Origin: Motiliproteus coralliicola
Lineage (GTDB): Bacteria > Pseudomonadota > Gammaproteobacteria > Pseudomonadales > Balneatricaceae
Direction of reading: 5' to 3'
NCBI RefSeq assembly: GCF_003345655.1
Contig: NZ_QQOH01000002.1
Coordinates: 744,001-808,000 of the forward strand
DNA: 64,000 bases
In this document: one piece after another, positions 47,524 to 57,653 of the stretch
Position numbering within the stretch: position 1 is the first letter of the stretch
How the letters are laid out: every line of letters begins with the position of its first letter
The notes under the pieces: generated by a model
The model's database searches: none
Told to the model about the DNA's origin: nothing
What the model saw: the letters and a program-made list of their open reading frames with translations, nothing else
Program-made: the position numbers and the translations under genes

Positions 47524-48798
47524 ATGGAACAAAATCAGCAACGGATAGCCGTTATCGGTCTGGGGTATGTGGGTCTTCCGCTGGCTGTTGCCTTTGCTCG
47601 GCAATACCCGACCCTGGGTTTTGACATCAATCCGCAACGGGTCCAAGCATTGCGTCATGGGCGTGACGATACGCTTGAAGTCAGTCCGGAAGAGCTGGCA
47701 TCGGTGCCGCAGCTGGAGTTCAGTTGCGATGTCGAAGCGCTAAAAAGCTGTAACCATTATATCGTTACGGTTCCTACACCGATCGATGTGCATAAACAGC
47801 CGGATCTGACCCCGTTACGCAAGGCCTCAGAGACGGTGGGCTCGATGTTATGTGCAGGCGATACGGTGATCTACGAATCGACAGTTTATCCTGGCGCTAC
47901 TGAAGAGGTGTGCGTTCCGATTCTGGAACAGGTTTCCGGTCTTACGTTCAACCAAGACTTCACCGTGGGCTATAGTCCAGAGCGGATCAATCCCGGTGAC
48001 AAGACCCACCGTCTGGAGACTATCCTAAAGGTGACCTCAGGTTCGACCGAAGAAGCTGCCGAGCGGATCGATGCCCTCTATGGCTCAATCATTACCGCCG
48101 GAACCCATCGAGCCAGCTCCCTTAAAGTTGCCGAGGCGGCCAAAGTCATCGAGAACACTCAGCGGGATTTGAATATCGCGCTGGTCAATGAGTTGGCAAT
48201 AATCTTCAATCGCCTGGGCATCGATACCGGTGAGGTCTTGGCCGCTGCAGGAACCAAGTGGAACTTCCTCCCCTTCAAACCAGGCTTGGTTGGCGGGCAC
48301 TGCATCAGCATCGATCCATACTATCTGACCCATAAGGCCCAGGCGATCGGCTATCATCCGGAGATTATTCTGGCGGGGCGCCGGCTCAATGATGGTATGG
48401 GGGCTCACGTCGTATCCCACGTGGTCAAACTGATGACCCAGAAAAAGATCCAAGTGGTTGATAGCCGGGTACTGATATTGGGGTTGACCTTCAAAGAAAA
48501 CTGTCCAGACCTACGTAACACTCGGGTTGTCGATATGATCGAGGAGTTGGGTGAGTATCATGCCAGTGTGGATGTCTATGATCCTTGGGCTGATCCTGAG
48601 GAAGCGCGACAGGAGTACGGTATTGAGCTGAGTTCAAGCTTGAATAACGGCAGTTATGATGCTGTTATTCTGGCCGTATCCCATCAGCAGTTCCAAGAGT
48701 TGGGTGTCGAAGCAATTCAAGCTTTAGGAAAGCCTGATTCGGTTCTTTTTGACATCAAACATTTATTGCCAGCAGGGGCTGTAGACGCTCGACTTTGA
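47524..48798 (+). CDS. tviB: UDP-GlcNAc/GalNAc 6-dehydrogenase (TviB/WbpO-like)
   Basis: 424 residues from ATG 47524; the longer frame begins inside the previous gene. NAD motif [36 protein letters not shown] typical of TviB, and catalytic Cys in [15 protein letters not shown]. It oxidises the C6 of a UDP-HexNAc to the uronic acid. It differs from the wecC remnant (GLGYVG versus GLGYIG followed by different text), so it is not a duplicate of it, and may supply the only acidic HexNAc route here. Confidence 0.88.
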   Translation: MEQNQQRIAVIGLGYVGLPLAVAFARQYPTLGFDINPQRVQALRHGRDDTLEVSPEELASVPQLEFSCDVEALKSCNHYIVTVPTPIDVHKQPDLTPLRKASETVGSMLCAGDTVIYESTVYPGATEEVCVPILEQVSGLTFNQDFTVGYSPERINPGDKTHRLETILKVTSGSTEEAAERIDALYGSIITAGTHRASSLKVAEAAKVIENTQRDLNIALVNELAIIFNRLGIDTGEVLAAAGTKWNFLPFKPGLVGGHCISIDPYYLTHKAQAIGYHPEIILAGRRLNDGMGAHVVSHVVKLMTQKKIQVVDSRVLILGLTFKENCPDLRNTRVVDMIEELGEYHASVDVYDPWADPEEARQEYGIELSSSLNNGSYDAVILAVSHQQFQELGVEAIQALGKPDSVLFDIKHLLPAGAVDARL

Positions 48799-48840
48799 TC
48801 TGCTGTCGTCTACCAAATTCACAGAGAAAAGGAAGGTCGA

Positions 48841-49863
48841 ATGAAAGTTTTGGTCACCGGAGCCGCAGGCTTTATCGGTTCCCACGTCAGCCGGGTTTTA
48901 CTGGATCGCGGCGATCAAGTCGTTGGACTGGACAACCTCAATGATTATTACGATGTCAGTCTGAAGCAGGCCCGCTTGGATAGGCTGATTGGTGACGATG
49001 CCTTTTCATTTGTCAAAATAGATGTCGCCGATCAGAGCGGTATGGAGAAGCTGTTCGCCGACGAAAGGTTTGATCGAGTTGTTCACCTGGCCGCTCAGGC
49101 GGGGGTACGTTACAGCCTTGAAAATCCTCGTTCGTATATCGACAGTAATATTGTCGGCTTTCTGAATATCCTCGAAGGCTGTCGCCACCATCAAGTGGAG
49201 AACCTGGTCTATGCCTCATCGAGCTCAGTTTATGGCGCCAATGAATCGATGCCATTTTCCGAGCATGACAACATTGATCACCCGTTATCACTTTATGCGG
49301 CATCAAAAAAATCTAATGAATTGATGGCCCATACCTACAGCCATCTTTTCGGCCTGCCGACTACAGGCCTGCGCTTTTTTACTGTTTATGGCCCTTGGGG
49401 GCGTCCAGATATGGCTCTGTTCCTGTTCACTAAAGCCATACTGGCAGGTGAGCCCATCAATGTCTTCAACTACGGCAAGCACCGCCGTGATTTCACCTAT
49501 ATCGATGATATTGTCGAGGGGATCGTTCGTACATTGGATCGAATTGCTGAACCTGATCCTAATTGGACGGGGATGAAGCCTGATCCGGCAACCAGTAAAG
49601 CTCCTTGGCGGGTATTTAATATCGGTAACCAGAATCCGGTTGAGTTATTGGATTATATCGGAGCTATTGAAACGGCCCTTGGTAAGAAGGCTGAGATGAA
49701 CTTGCTTCCACTGCAGCCGGGCGATGTGCCCGATACCTATGCCGATGTACAGTCGTTAGTTGATTGGGTTGAGTATAAACCCGAAACGACAGTGGAAGAT
49801 GGTGTGGGGCGTTTCGTCGATTGGTACCAGCGCCATTATCAAGCTGGTGAAGGTGAACTTTAA
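48841..49863 (+). CDS. UDP-uronate 4-epimerase (NAD-dependent SDR)
   Basis: 340 residues. [19 protein letters not shown] for [22 protein letters not shown] typical of UDP-glucuronate 4-epimerases, catalytic SSS and Tyr-x3-Lys as [17 protein letters not shown], and [19 protein letters not shown]. It probably turns UDP-GlcA into UDP-GalA. GGAAGG precedes the ATG. It is the last gene before the base composition becomes AT-richer. Confidence 0.88.
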   Translation: MKVLVTGAAGFIGSHVSRVLLDRGDQVVGLDNLNDYYDVSLKQARLDRLIGDDAFSFVKIDVADQSGMEKLFADERFDRVVHLAAQAGVRYSLENPRSYIDSNIVGFLNILEGCRHHQVENLVYASSSSVYGANESMPFSEHDNIDHPLSLYAASKKSNELMAHTYSHLFGLPTTGLRFFTVYGPWGRPDMALFLFTKAILAGEPINVFNYGKHRRDFTYIDDIVEGIVRTLDRIAEPDPNWTGMKPDPATSKAPWRVFNIGNQNPVELLDYIGAIETALGKKAEMNLLPLQPGDVPDTYADVQSLVDWVEYKPETTVEDGVGRFVDWYQRHYQAGEGEL

Positions 49864-49886
49864 ATTCGACCTCTCGAGAAGTACTA

Positions 49887-51191
49887 ATGTCAAAGAAGAC
49901 TGTTTATGTTGGGATGAGTGCTGACCTTGTTCATCCTGGGCATATAAATATCTTAAAGGTAGCTGCATCCTTAGGTGAAGTAACAGTGGGGCTGCTGACA
50001 GATGCAGCCATAGCAAGCTACAAACGGTTGCCATACCTGACTTACGAGCAGCGTAAAACTGTAATTGAGAACTTCAGTAGCGTGGCTCAAGTGATACCTC
50101 AAGCTACTCTCGACTACTCAAAAAACCTGCAGCAATTAAAACCGGATTTTGTCGTGCACGGTGATGACTGGAAGGTAGGTGTTCAGGCGAAAACTCGTCA
50201 ACGGGTGGAAGAGCTGATATCAAGTTGGGGCGGTGAGTTGGTTGAAGTCCCCTATACCCAGGGTATTTCTTCCACCCAGCTGCACGGTGCCTTGAAGGAG
50301 ATAGGTACTACTCCCGATATTCGGATGAAACGACTACGCAGGTTGATTGATTCCAAATCCGTTGTCAGGGTTATGGAGGTTCATAATGGTTTGTCCGGCT
50401 TGATCGTAGAACGTACACAGGTTAACTGTGAGCACAAGCTGCTAGAGTTTGATGCCATGTGGTCAAGCAGCTTGACCGACTCAACTGCCAAGGGAAAGCC
50501 AGATATTGAAGCTGTTGATATGACGGCTAGGTTGGCGACCGTTAATGAGATTTTTGAGGTAACCACCAAACCGATGATATTCGATGCGGACACAGGTGGT
50601 TTGCCAGAGCACTTCGCTTTTACTGTTCGTAATCTAGAGCGCCTTGGGGTATCGGCGGTTATTATCGAAGATAAGATTGGATTGAAAAGAAACTCCCTGT
50701 TAGGTAACGATGTCGTGCAGCAGCAGGCCTCAATAGAATCTTTTTGTGACAAGATTAAAGCGGGTAAGCTGGCTCAAATTACTCAGGACTTCATGATCGT
50801 AGCGCGTATCGAAAGCCTTATTCTAGACAAGGGGCAGGAGGATGCGTTGATCAGAACCCGGGCCTATATAGAATCTGGTGCCGATGCCATTATGATCCAT
50901 AGTCGAAAACCAGATGCCGATGAGATATTGGCTTATTGTAAGGCTTTCAGGAAATGGGGCTTCAACGTTCCACTTGTTGTAGTACCTACCAGTTACAATC
51001 AGATCACTGAATCCCAGCTCAGTGATGCTGGTGTGAATGTGGTCATCTACGCCAATCATATGCTACGGGCAGCCTATCCGGGAATGGTCAAAGTTGCCAA
51101 ATCGATTTTAGCGAATCAGCGATCAGCCGAAGCTGAAACCGACTGTATGCCTATTAATGATATTTTGGAGCTGATACCAGGAACTCACTAG
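49887..51191 (+). CDS. cytidylyltransferase-PEP mutase fusion (Fom1-like)
   Basis: 434 residues. Residues 1-140 are a HxGH-type cytidylyltransferase (HPGH at 16-19, HGDDW at 91-95, ISST at 127-130). Residues about 150-420 are phosphoenolpyruvate mutase: KGKPD with Asp206, FDADTGG with Asp233/Asp235, and the diagnostic [10 protein letters not shown] at 261-270. PEP mutase makes phosphonopyruvate, forming the C-P bond. The same domain order is known in Fom1 of fosfomycin producers, whose N-terminal part makes CMP-hydroxyethylphosphonate. Decarboxylase and reductase genes follow. AT-richer than the left flank. Confidence 0.88.
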   Translation: MSKKTVYVGMSADLVHPGHINILKVAASLGEVTVGLLTDAAIASYKRLPYLTYEQRKTVIENFSSVAQVIPQATLDYSKNLQQLKPDFVVHGDDWKVGVQAKTRQRVEELISSWGGELVEVPYTQGISSTQLHGALKEIGTTPDIRMKRLRRLIDSKSVVRVMEVHNGLSGLIVERTQVNCEHKLLEFDAMWSSSLTDSTAKGKPDIEAVDMTARLATVNEIFEVTTKPMIFDADTGGLPEHFAFTVRNLERLGVSAVIIEDKIGLKRNSLLGNDVVQQQASIESFCDKIKAGKLAQITQDFMIVARIESLILDKGQEDALIRTRAYIESGADAIMIHSRKPDADEILAYCKAFRKWGFNVPLVVVPTSYNQITESQLSDAGVNVVIYANHMLRAAYPGMVKVAKSILANQRSAEAETDCMPINDILELIPGTH

Positions 51192-51199
51192 GTGGAGCA

Positions 51200-52315
51200 A
51201 TGCTTGAAACAAGCCATTATATTGAGTTACTGATACGGCAGGGGGTCAGCTTTGCCACAGGTGTTCCCGATTCACTTCTCAAATCACTCTGCCAGCAGCT
51301 CAGTGCGCAGAAACAGATACCTCATGTTACTGCAGTAAGCGAAGGGGCTGCTGTAGGATTGGCCATTGGCCATCATTTGGCCAGTTCTGGGTTGCCGCTG
51401 GTCTATATGCAAAATTCAGGATTGGGCAACGCAGTGAACCCGCTACTGTCGTTGGCCGATTCAGAAGTTTATGGCATTCCAATGCTGTTGCTTATTGGCT
51501 GGAGGGGTGAGCCCGGTATCAAAGATGAACCTCAGCACCAGAAGCAGGGCCGAGTTACGAAGGCCCTGCTGGATGCGATGGAAATCCCTTTTGAGGTATT
51601 GGAAGAGGGGCTGGCTGAAAAACAGCTAGAGCAGTTGCTGCGGTTAGCCCGAAAAAACAGCTGTCCGGTCGCTCTGCTAGTAAGGAAAGAGAGTTTTACC
51701 ACAGAGCTAGATGATGCATCTGCCGCCTCTAGTTTTAATCTTATGAGCCGTGAAGAGGCTATACAGTGTGTGGTCCATCAGCTAGGAAGAGATACCGCAG
51801 TGGTGGCTACTACAGGAATGGCTTCACGCGAACTCTATGAATATCGTTGCCATCATGATGTTCTCTCCGGACAGGACTTTCTAACGGTAGGTGGGATGGG
51901 GCATGCCTCACAGATTGCATTGTCCGTGTCAATGTTCAAACCTGAGCAGAGGGTTTGCTGCCTGGATGGCGATGGCGCAGCTCTAATGCATTTGGGAGGC
52001 ATAGCTAGCAATGCTGTGTTGGCCAATGAAAACTACCTGCATGTGTTGCTAAATAATGGGTGCCATGACTCTGTAGGCGGACAAGCGACGATAGCGGACC
52101 GAGTTAATTGGCCTGCTTTGGCCGTGGCAGTCGGTTTCAAGCAAGCAGAGTCAGTAGCATCACCAACGCAGCTTAGAGCACTGTTGGCTCAGCCACGTCA
52201 AAAGGCCCTTTTTGTAGAAATCCAAATCGCAGCTGGACATAGAGCGGACTTAGGGCGTCCCACATCTTCACCCAAACAAAACAAAAAAAGCTTTATGGAA
52301 TTTCTGGATGGCTGA
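51200..52315 (+). CDS. phosphonopyruvate decarboxylase
   Basis: 371 residues, thiamine-diphosphate-dependent. The N-terminal part has SEGAAVGLAIGHHLAS and PLVYMQNSGLGNAVNPLLSL (typical of this enzyme), and the ThDP motif is CLDGDGAALMHLGG...LLNNG. It drives the unfavourable mutase step forward by turning phosphonopyruvate into phosphonoacetaldehyde. GGTGGAG precedes the ATG. It overlaps the alcohol dehydrogenase gene by 8 bp. Confidence 0.92.
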   Translation: MLETSHYIELLIRQGVSFATGVPDSLLKSLCQQLSAQKQIPHVTAVSEGAAVGLAIGHHLASSGLPLVYMQNSGLGNAVNPLLSLADSEVYGIPMLLLIGWRGEPGIKDEPQHQKQGRVTKALLDAMEIPFEVLEEGLAEKQLEQLLRLARKNSCPVALLVRKESFTTELDDASAASSFNLMSREEAIQCVVHQLGRDTAVVATTGMASRELYEYRCHHDVLSGQDFLTVGGMGHASQIALSVSMFKPEQRVCCLDGDGAALMHLGGIASNAVLANENYLHVLLNNGCHDSVGGQATIADRVNWPALAVAVGFKQAESVASPTQLRALLAQPRQKALFVEIQIAAGHRADLGRPTSSPKQNKKSFMEFLDG

Positions 52316-53462
52316 TGAAATAAACGTGCTGCAAGGGGGCTTAGCCGAAGAGCTATCCCGGATAATTACTAAGCGGGCTAGTCGCAGAGTACTGTTGGTG
52401 ACTGGTCGCTCATCCTTTAGAAGTTGTGGCGCCCATCAGACGCTCACTTCTTTGTTTGGCGACTTGGGAATAATATTTGATCGTTTTAGCGACTTTGCTG
52501 TGAACCCTAGGCTTGAAGATGCAGTCAAGGGGGCTGAGCAAGCTCGTAACTTTTCCCCCGACTTGATAGTTGCGATTGGCGGAGGAAGTGTGCTGGACAT
52601 GGCAAAGCTAATTCGAGCGCTTCTGGTTATTCCAGGACCTGTAGAGTCATTGCTATCCCATGTTTATGGCAGTTTGCCTCAGGGGCTCTGCCTGGTGGCA
52701 GTACCAACAACTGCAGGTACCGGGAGTGAAGCAACTCATTTTGCAGTTGTTTATCACCAAAAACAGAAATACTCTTTCGCCGACCCCAATGTACTGCCAG
52801 ATAAGGTGATTCTTGATCCAAATCTCACCTTGGGGCTATCAGCCAGGTTGACGGCGATCAGTGGATTCGATGCGTTGTCGCAGGCAATAGAGGCCTATTG
52901 GGCAGTTGGAGCAACAGATGAGAGCCAAGGCTACTCTAAGATAGCTATAAGACTGCTGTGGTCATCGCTTGAATCAGCGGTTAACCAGCCTAGTGAACTG
53001 AATCGGGAAAGGATGCTGGAAGGTGCCTACTGGGCTGGCCGGGCAATAAATATTGCCAAGACTACTGCTGCTCACGCTTTGTCGTACCCGTTAACGAGCA
53101 ATTATGGAATACCGCATGGGCATGCGGTCGCGCTGAGCCTAGGAAAAATCTTGATACTCAACAGTCAGGTTGAACAGTTTCAACCCGCTGACCCTCTTTC
53201 TAGAGAGTGCGTAGCCCAGCGTTTACAAGACCTATGCTACTTGCTTGGCGCCGAAGGGCCTGAGCAGGCTTGTGGTAAGTTATATCGACTGATGGAAAAG
53301 GTGGGGCTGGAAACTTCACTCAATCAGTTGGGTGTGTGCTCGCAATTGGCTGCAACTCAAGTGCTATCAGCTGTCAATGTAGAGCGGTTAGGGAATAACC
53401 CTTTGCGGTTAACGCCAGCTGCTTTGGCATTGATATGGTCTGATGAAGGATCGGATGGTTAG
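52308..53462 (+). CDS. iron-type alcohol dehydrogenase, predicted phosphonoacetaldehyde reductase
   Basis: 384 residues of the Fe-dependent ADH family: GGGSVLDMAKLI for the cofactor, TTAGTGSEATHF, and metal ligands in ISGFDALSQAIEAYW, AAHALSYPLTSNYGIPHGHAVAL. Placed straight after mutase and decarboxylase, it should reduce phosphonoacetaldehyde to 2-hydroxyethylphosphonate. No aminotransferase is adjacent, which argues against 2-aminoethylphosphonate as the product. The overlaps on both sides imply one transcript. Confidence 0.85.
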   Translation: MADEINVLQGGLAEELSRIITKRASRRVLLVTGRSSFRSCGAHQTLTSLFGDLGIIFDRFSDFAVNPRLEDAVKGAEQARNFSPDLIVAIGGGSVLDMAKLIRALLVIPGPVESLLSHVYGSLPQGLCLVAVPTTAGTGSEATHFAVVYHQKQKYSFADPNVLPDKVILDPNLTLGLSARLTAISGFDALSQAIEAYWAVGATDESQGYSKIAIRLLWSSLESAVNQPSELNRERMLEGAYWAGRAINIAKTTAAHALSYPLTSNYGIPHGHAVALSLGKILILNSQVEQFQPADPLSRECVAQRLQDLCYLLGAEGPEQACGKLYRLMEKVGLETSLNQLGVCSQLAATQVLSAVNVERLGNNPLRLTPAALALIWSDEGSDG

Positions 53463-54429
53463 AGATTTGGACCTGGAATTCAGGCCTAAAGGTAAGTATC
53501 AAGTTGATCTGGACAGTCTCGCTGGATATCAGTCAGTAGTTACTATTGCAGATCCATTTCCCCTCGCCCTCAAGGGAAATGTTTATGTTCTGGCCGAGGT
53601 TGAAGGTTACAGACAGAGTGGTTGTTACTTTAAGACGCTGGGGGCATTCGAACTGAGTCTAGATAAAAAGGCATTGGTCTATCTGGACGAGCTTTGGTCG
53701 AATGATTCAGCAGAGTATTCTTTCCCTTTCCTGTTCGTTGATAACGACAGAATCCTTTTGATTCCTGATGTTAATCTTGGTGGCGATTCTAGCGCCAAGC
53801 TGTTTCGTATTTATGAAACCAGTAAGGGGCACTTTCCTTTTGGCTGGTCTCTTTTGCACGAAGGTAAATTGGAAGACGCCCCCTTGCCATCTGACAAGGT
53901 ATTGGTGCGAGAAGACGGGACTTGGCATTTGTTCGTGTCCGATGGTAGTCATGGAGGTCAGTTGCTGCTTTATACCTCAACGGATTTAATCTCTTGGGAG
54001 CCTCATGCTGCGAACCCTTTGCTTTCCCGATCGCTCCTCACCCGGCTGGCTAACCGGATATTGCCTTACCGTTGGTATCGCACCCGGCCCTGGCGGCTTG
54101 GTGGAGGGGCGCTTGAAGTTGACGGGCGTTTGGTTTTACCTGTCCAGCATCAGTACCACAATAAACTCTACGGGGAGGCGTTATCGCTAATCGAACTGAG
54201 CGGCTTGAAGCAGGGAAGGGGCAGGGTTTCTCAGTCCCCCCAGGCTTTCATGACCCCTGATTCGAAGGTGGCTTGGAGGTCATGGGGTACTCATCATATC
54301 GCCATGATCAATGCTGAGAACTTTTCTTGGGTCGCAACCGATGGCTTTGATGGTGAGAAATGGCATATAGCGCTTGATGATGGGGAAAGCTTGGTGGCTA
54401 AAGGAATTCAAGCAAGGGTAAGTAGTTGA
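53455..54429 (+). CDS. GINT1-N-like five-bladed beta-propeller protein
   Basis: 324 residues from ATG 53455, with GAAGGA just upstream; ATG 53443 is possible. The text resembles the N-terminal domain of glucosamine inositolphosphorylceramide transferases and GH43/32-like propellers: YSFPFLFVDNDRILLIPDVN, TWHLFVSDGSHGG, LLYTSTDLISWEPH, RPWRLGGGALEVDGRLVLPVQ. Such stand-alone domains recur in bacterial polysaccharide loci, with unknown activity. Overlaps the flippase gene. Confidence 0.65.
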   Translation: MVRDLDLEFRPKGKYQVDLDSLAGYQSVVTIADPFPLALKGNVYVLAEVEGYRQSGCYFKTLGAFELSLDKKALVYLDELWSNDSAEYSFPFLFVDNDRILLIPDVNLGGDSSAKLFRIYETSKGHFPFGWSLLHEGKLEDAPLPSDKVLVREDGTWHLFVSDGSHGGQLLLYTSTDLISWEPHAANPLLSRSLLTRLANRILPYRWYRTRPWRLGGGALEVDGRLVLPVQHQYHNKLYGEALSLIELSGLKQGRGRVSQSPQAFMTPDSKVAWRSWGTHHIAMINAENFSWVATDGFDGEKWHIALDDGESLVAKGIQARVSS

Positions 54430-55766
54430 GAACGGCTCTCTCTCTGGCGTTGGTATCGGCTATTGCTCTCGCGTTAGGCAAGGGAACCGCGTTAATAGCT
54501 AAAGTCATTTTGGCACGGACTTTCTCAGATGCAGATTACGGTTTATTTAATGTATTTCTGTCGTTGACCTCAATGCTGTCTATTGTCGCGGTGATTGGGC
54601 TGCCAAAAGGGGTCGTCGGGTACTATCCGAGGTTGGCGACAAAAACAGATGCTCAAGCTTTAAGGGGAATGGTCTTTTACCCCCCTGCGGCAGTGGTGGC
54701 CGCCTCGGTGATAATAGCCGGAACCTACCAAGTATTGATGCAGCTGGGATTTGCTATCGACTTTCAATTGCAACCTAAACACTGGCTTATCGTTGCTTGG
54801 ACCTTGCCTGCGCAAGCCCTGATTCTTCTATTTGGTCATCTATTGCTGGCCTCTGGAAGGTCAACGTCCTACGTGGTCTCCTCACAGCTTCTTTTTAATG
54901 GCCTTTTTCTGGTTGGTGTGGCTTTACTGGCCTGGAAAGAGGGGCAGTCGCTAGATGCACTGCTGAACCTTTATGCATTCTTCAGCTGGGTCGTGGTTTT
55001 GCTTTTGGCGGCTTGGTGCCTGTGGGTAATGAAGCTTGATGGCTGGTTGGATGCTTGGGCAGCCAAGCTCCCACCGGGCGAATTTTGGCGCTATAGCTTT
55101 ACCCTGCTGCTGTCGATGCTCTGTTATGTGGCGTTGGGAAATGTTGATCGATTGATGTTGATTGGCTGGGTGAGGGCCGGTGACGTCGCTGATTACAGTG
55201 TTGCTTTTACTGTCGCAGCGACTCTACCATTGATGCTGCTGTTGGTAGATGCCTATTTGACCCCAAAACTCTCATCCGCGTTTGCCGCCGCCGCTGTCGA
55301 AGACGCTGTTGGCTTCTATCAGCGCTGTAACCGACTGCTAGCATTAGGCGCCTCCATCGTCGTTGTCTTGTTTGTGGTTTTCGCTAAGCCGTTGTTGTCG
55401 TTGTTTGATGAGACCTATATACGGGCCGAATCGTTACTTCTGATATTGCTTCTAGGCGAATACATCAATGTTTTATTTGGTACCTCTGGAAGGATGCTTC
55501 AGCTTGGCGGAGCTCAGTCTCGTGAGGCTCAGTTGGTTGCCGTGATGGTCGCTTTCAATGTTGGGCTGAATTTTCTGCTGATCCCCGCTTACGGTGTTTT
55601 AGGCGCTGTCTGGGCTACTTGTCTTACCCGGGTGTTACATGCACTGGCTAAATCCTGGCAGATCTATTTGAAATGGGGTGCAACTGCTTGGGGGGAACAC
55701 TGGCTTTGGGTGAGCGCCGTTTGTTGTGGGACTTGTACGCTGCTTCTTGTAAGTACTTTGGCGTGA
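54426..55766 (+). CDS. polysaccharide flippase (Wzx-like, MOP superfamily)
   Basis: 446 residues with about 12 membrane helices and the MOP pattern near the start (TALIAKVILARTFSDADYGLFNVFLSL, residues about 18-44). It should flip lipid-linked glycan units across the inner membrane. TTG start overlapping the previous stop (TTGA). No Wzy polymerase was recognised in the window, so it may lie beyond the right edge. Confidence 0.85.
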   Translation: MRTALSLALVSAIALALGKGTALIAKVILARTFSDADYGLFNVFLSLTSMLSIVAVIGLPKGVVGYYPRLATKTDAQALRGMVFYPPAAVVAASVIIAGTYQVLMQLGFAIDFQLQPKHWLIVAWTLPAQALILLFGHLLLASGRSTSYVVSSQLLFNGLFLVGVALLAWKEGQSLDALLNLYAFFSWVVVLLLAAWCLWVMKLDGWLDAWAAKLPPGEFWRYSFTLLLSMLCYVALGNVDRLMLIGWVRAGDVADYSVAFTVAATLPLMLLLVDAYLTPKLSSAFAAAAVEDAVGFYQRCNRLLALGASIVVVLFVVFAKPLLSLFDETYIRAESLLLILLLGEYINVLFGTSGRMLQLGGAQSREAQLVAVMVAFNVGLNFLLIPAYGVLGAVWATCLTRVLHALAKSWQIYLKWGATAWGEHWLWVSAVCCGTCTLLLVSTLA

Positions 55767-55773
55767 TCACTAT

Positions 55774-56583
55774 ATGGCAGTAATGATGATCGATTTTCTT
55801 AGGTTGGGTCGAGAAGATGCCTTGTTTGAAGAGGCGATGCTTAAGCGAATGCTGCGAAAGTTTTTGGGGCATCTGGGTTTTGGCTTTGCGGTTAAGCTGT
55901 GGAGCCTTAGGGCATTAGTTGATCGACTTGATAATGAGTCGGTCAACTCCATTGTCGATTTCGGCTGTGGTGACGGAATGTACACCTTTTGGCTCCAGAA
56001 AAGGTTTGTAAACGCTAGTGTATTTGGAATTGATGGGGATGCCGCAGCGATAACACATGCTCAGCTGAAATCGCGGCACTTTACTGACGGGAAAGTGTTG
56101 TTTGAATGCTGCCGCTTTGATCAGTATAAGGCCAGTACCGATGCTGATCTTGTAGTTTGCTTAGATGCCATCTACTACACAGAAGATGGCATGGAATACC
56201 TTAAAAAGGCATGTTCGATGGTGAAGCCTAGCGGCCATCTGATTCTGTCATTGCCTTATCTGGATCGCCATTATCAATCGGATTTTGGTTACTTTACCGG
56301 CGATGTATCGATTGATAAGTTGGCACCGCTGTATCGGCTGGAAAATATTCAGCAAGCTTTGGTGGCTCAGGGCTTTATCCTTGAAGAAGTCATTCAATAC
56401 CCTAATCCATTACTCCGCTGGCTGATTGAGGCGCAGCGCTCGCGAAAACCCTACATAAACCTTCTGTACCCTTTCTGGCTGGTTTTTTCCAAGTTAACGT
56501 TTCGGACAGGGCACCAGCGAAGCACACATTTCATGCTGCTCGCTCAACGATCCTCAACCGCTTGCAGCAGGGACGAAAAGTGA
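55774..56583 (+). CDS. SAM-dependent methyltransferase
   Basis: 269 residues. The class-I motif is IVDFGCGDGMYTFWLQ near residue 60, followed by GIDGDAAAI and LVVCLDAIYYTEDGMEYLKKA. It probably methylates a sugar or lipid-linked intermediate. Start assignment is weak: no ribosome-binding site is evident at the ATG, 7 bp after the flippase. It overlaps the kinase-like gene by GTGA. Confidence 0.75.
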   Translation: MAVMMIDFLRLGREDALFEEAMLKRMLRKFLGHLGFGFAVKLWSLRALVDRLDNESVNSIVDFGCGDGMYTFWLQKRFVNASVFGIDGDAAAITHAQLKSRHFTDGKVLFECCRFDQYKASTDADLVVCLDAIYYTEDGMEYLKKACSMVKPSGHLILSLPYLDRHYQSDFGYFTGDVSIDKLAPLYRLENIQQALVAQGFILEEVIQYPNPLLRWLIEAQRSRKPYINLLYPFWLVFSKLTFRTGHQRSTHFMLLAQRSSTACSRDEK

Positions 56584-57653
56584 TCGTTACAGTCCAGCCT
56601 AATTCCAACGCACTCTTTAGCAACTACTGGAAAAGAAAAATAGACGATGCTGGCGCAACTCTTGATTGGCCGCTGGCGCAAACAGGTGAACCAGATTATT
56701 GCGTCTTTATCCCTCAGATGGGACTGGTGATAAAGCACCTGGACAGCTCAAGTCGTCGCTTCATATGTGAGCATTTCTCCCGTGCAGGGAGGCAGCACTA
56801 CTGGCTATGGAAGCTGTGGCTGGCAGCCGTTTCCTGGGCTCCGAGGTGGTTCGCCCCTGCTACGGTTAGGATTGCGTTGGACGGTGACCTGGTTTATTTC
56901 GGTAATTCTATTATTGAGTATGACTTCGCTCGAAAGCGGGTCTCGAAATTGTACAAGGAGCCTCTAGCTCCTTACCTTTGTGAAAGCCTTAATTATATCG
57001 ATGACACAATCGATCATCTGGAGGGCGGCGGCGTCCGTGTGTCTTCAGATTTGAGGCCAGGCAGGCCGCTGGATTACCGGAATGAGGCCTCGTTGTTGGA
57101 AGAAGGGTTTTCGACAGCGCTGCAGATAATCCAATGTCGAAATCTGCCTGCTCATCACCAACAGGTGAGCGTAGGCAGTTATGCTAAGAACTTAGCACAG
57201 ACGCTTCCCGAAGCTTGTATCAACCCATACTTTTCCGAACTCATCAGCAGTTTGAGCAAGGAAGCAGACAATGTGGTACTGAGTTTGAGTCACGGGGACT
57301 TTAAACCGGAGAATATTATTCATCACCGCCAGCAGTTTTGGCTGATTGATTGGGAAGTCGCTTCCATGCGTAGTGAGCTACACGACGTTATGAATATCGT
57401 GATACACCCCGCTGTGCATGGTATAGATTATCCTTCGAACTCCCCCTGGACACTTCTAGAACGCCTCAGTTATCAGCTATTAGGCAGAGAGGTTGACCGT
57501 AGTTTTTTGATTACGGCGTTACGACTGGCTCTGGTTGAAAAATATTGCCTGTATATGAACTCTGGCCGCTGGGATAGCTGCCTAGAGCAAACCGCAAAGG
57601 ATTGGTGTGACGGTGTCGACCGTTTGAAGCGGTTATTGGGAGGAACTCAGTGA
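56580..57653 (+). CDS. APH-like small-molecule kinase
   Basis: 357 residues from GTG 56580, overlapping the previous stop; a TTG upstream is an alternative. The catalytic region is LSLSHGDFKPENIIHHRQQFWLIDWEVA: the HGDxxxxN brace and an IDWE in place of DFG, as in aminoglycoside and choline kinases. The substrate is unlikely to be an antibiotic here; a sugar or an alcohol moiety fits better. It overlaps the next gene by GTGA. Confidence 0.7.
   Translation: MIVTVQPNSNALFSNYWKRKIDDAGATLDWPLAQTGEPDYCVFIPQMGLVIKHLDSSSRRFICEHFSRAGRQHYWLWKLWLAAVSWAPRWFAPATVRIALDGDLVYFGNSIIEYDFARKRVSKLYKEPLAPYLCESLNYIDDTIDHLEGGGVRVSSDLRPGRPLDYRNEASLLEEGFSTALQIIQCRNLPAHHQQVSVGSYAKNLAQTLPEACINPYFSELISSLSKEADNVVLSLSHGDFKPENIIHHRQQFWLIDWEVASMRSELHDVMNIVIHPAVHGIDYPSNSPWTLLERLSYQLLGREVDRSFLITALRLALVEKYCLYMNSGRWDSCLEQTAKDWCDGVDRLKRLLGGTQ

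Noticed and set aside
49887-53462. A full fosfomycin biosynthesis cluster
   Set aside because: Only the early steps are shared. No Fom3-type radical SAM methylase, Fom4 epoxidase or fosfomycin kinases are seen, and the flanks are glycan genes.
56580-57653. Aminoglycoside resistance gene
   Set aside because: The APH fold is shared by many sugar and alcohol kinases; the operon context is polysaccharide synthesis and no resistance-gene neighbours or mobile elements are present.
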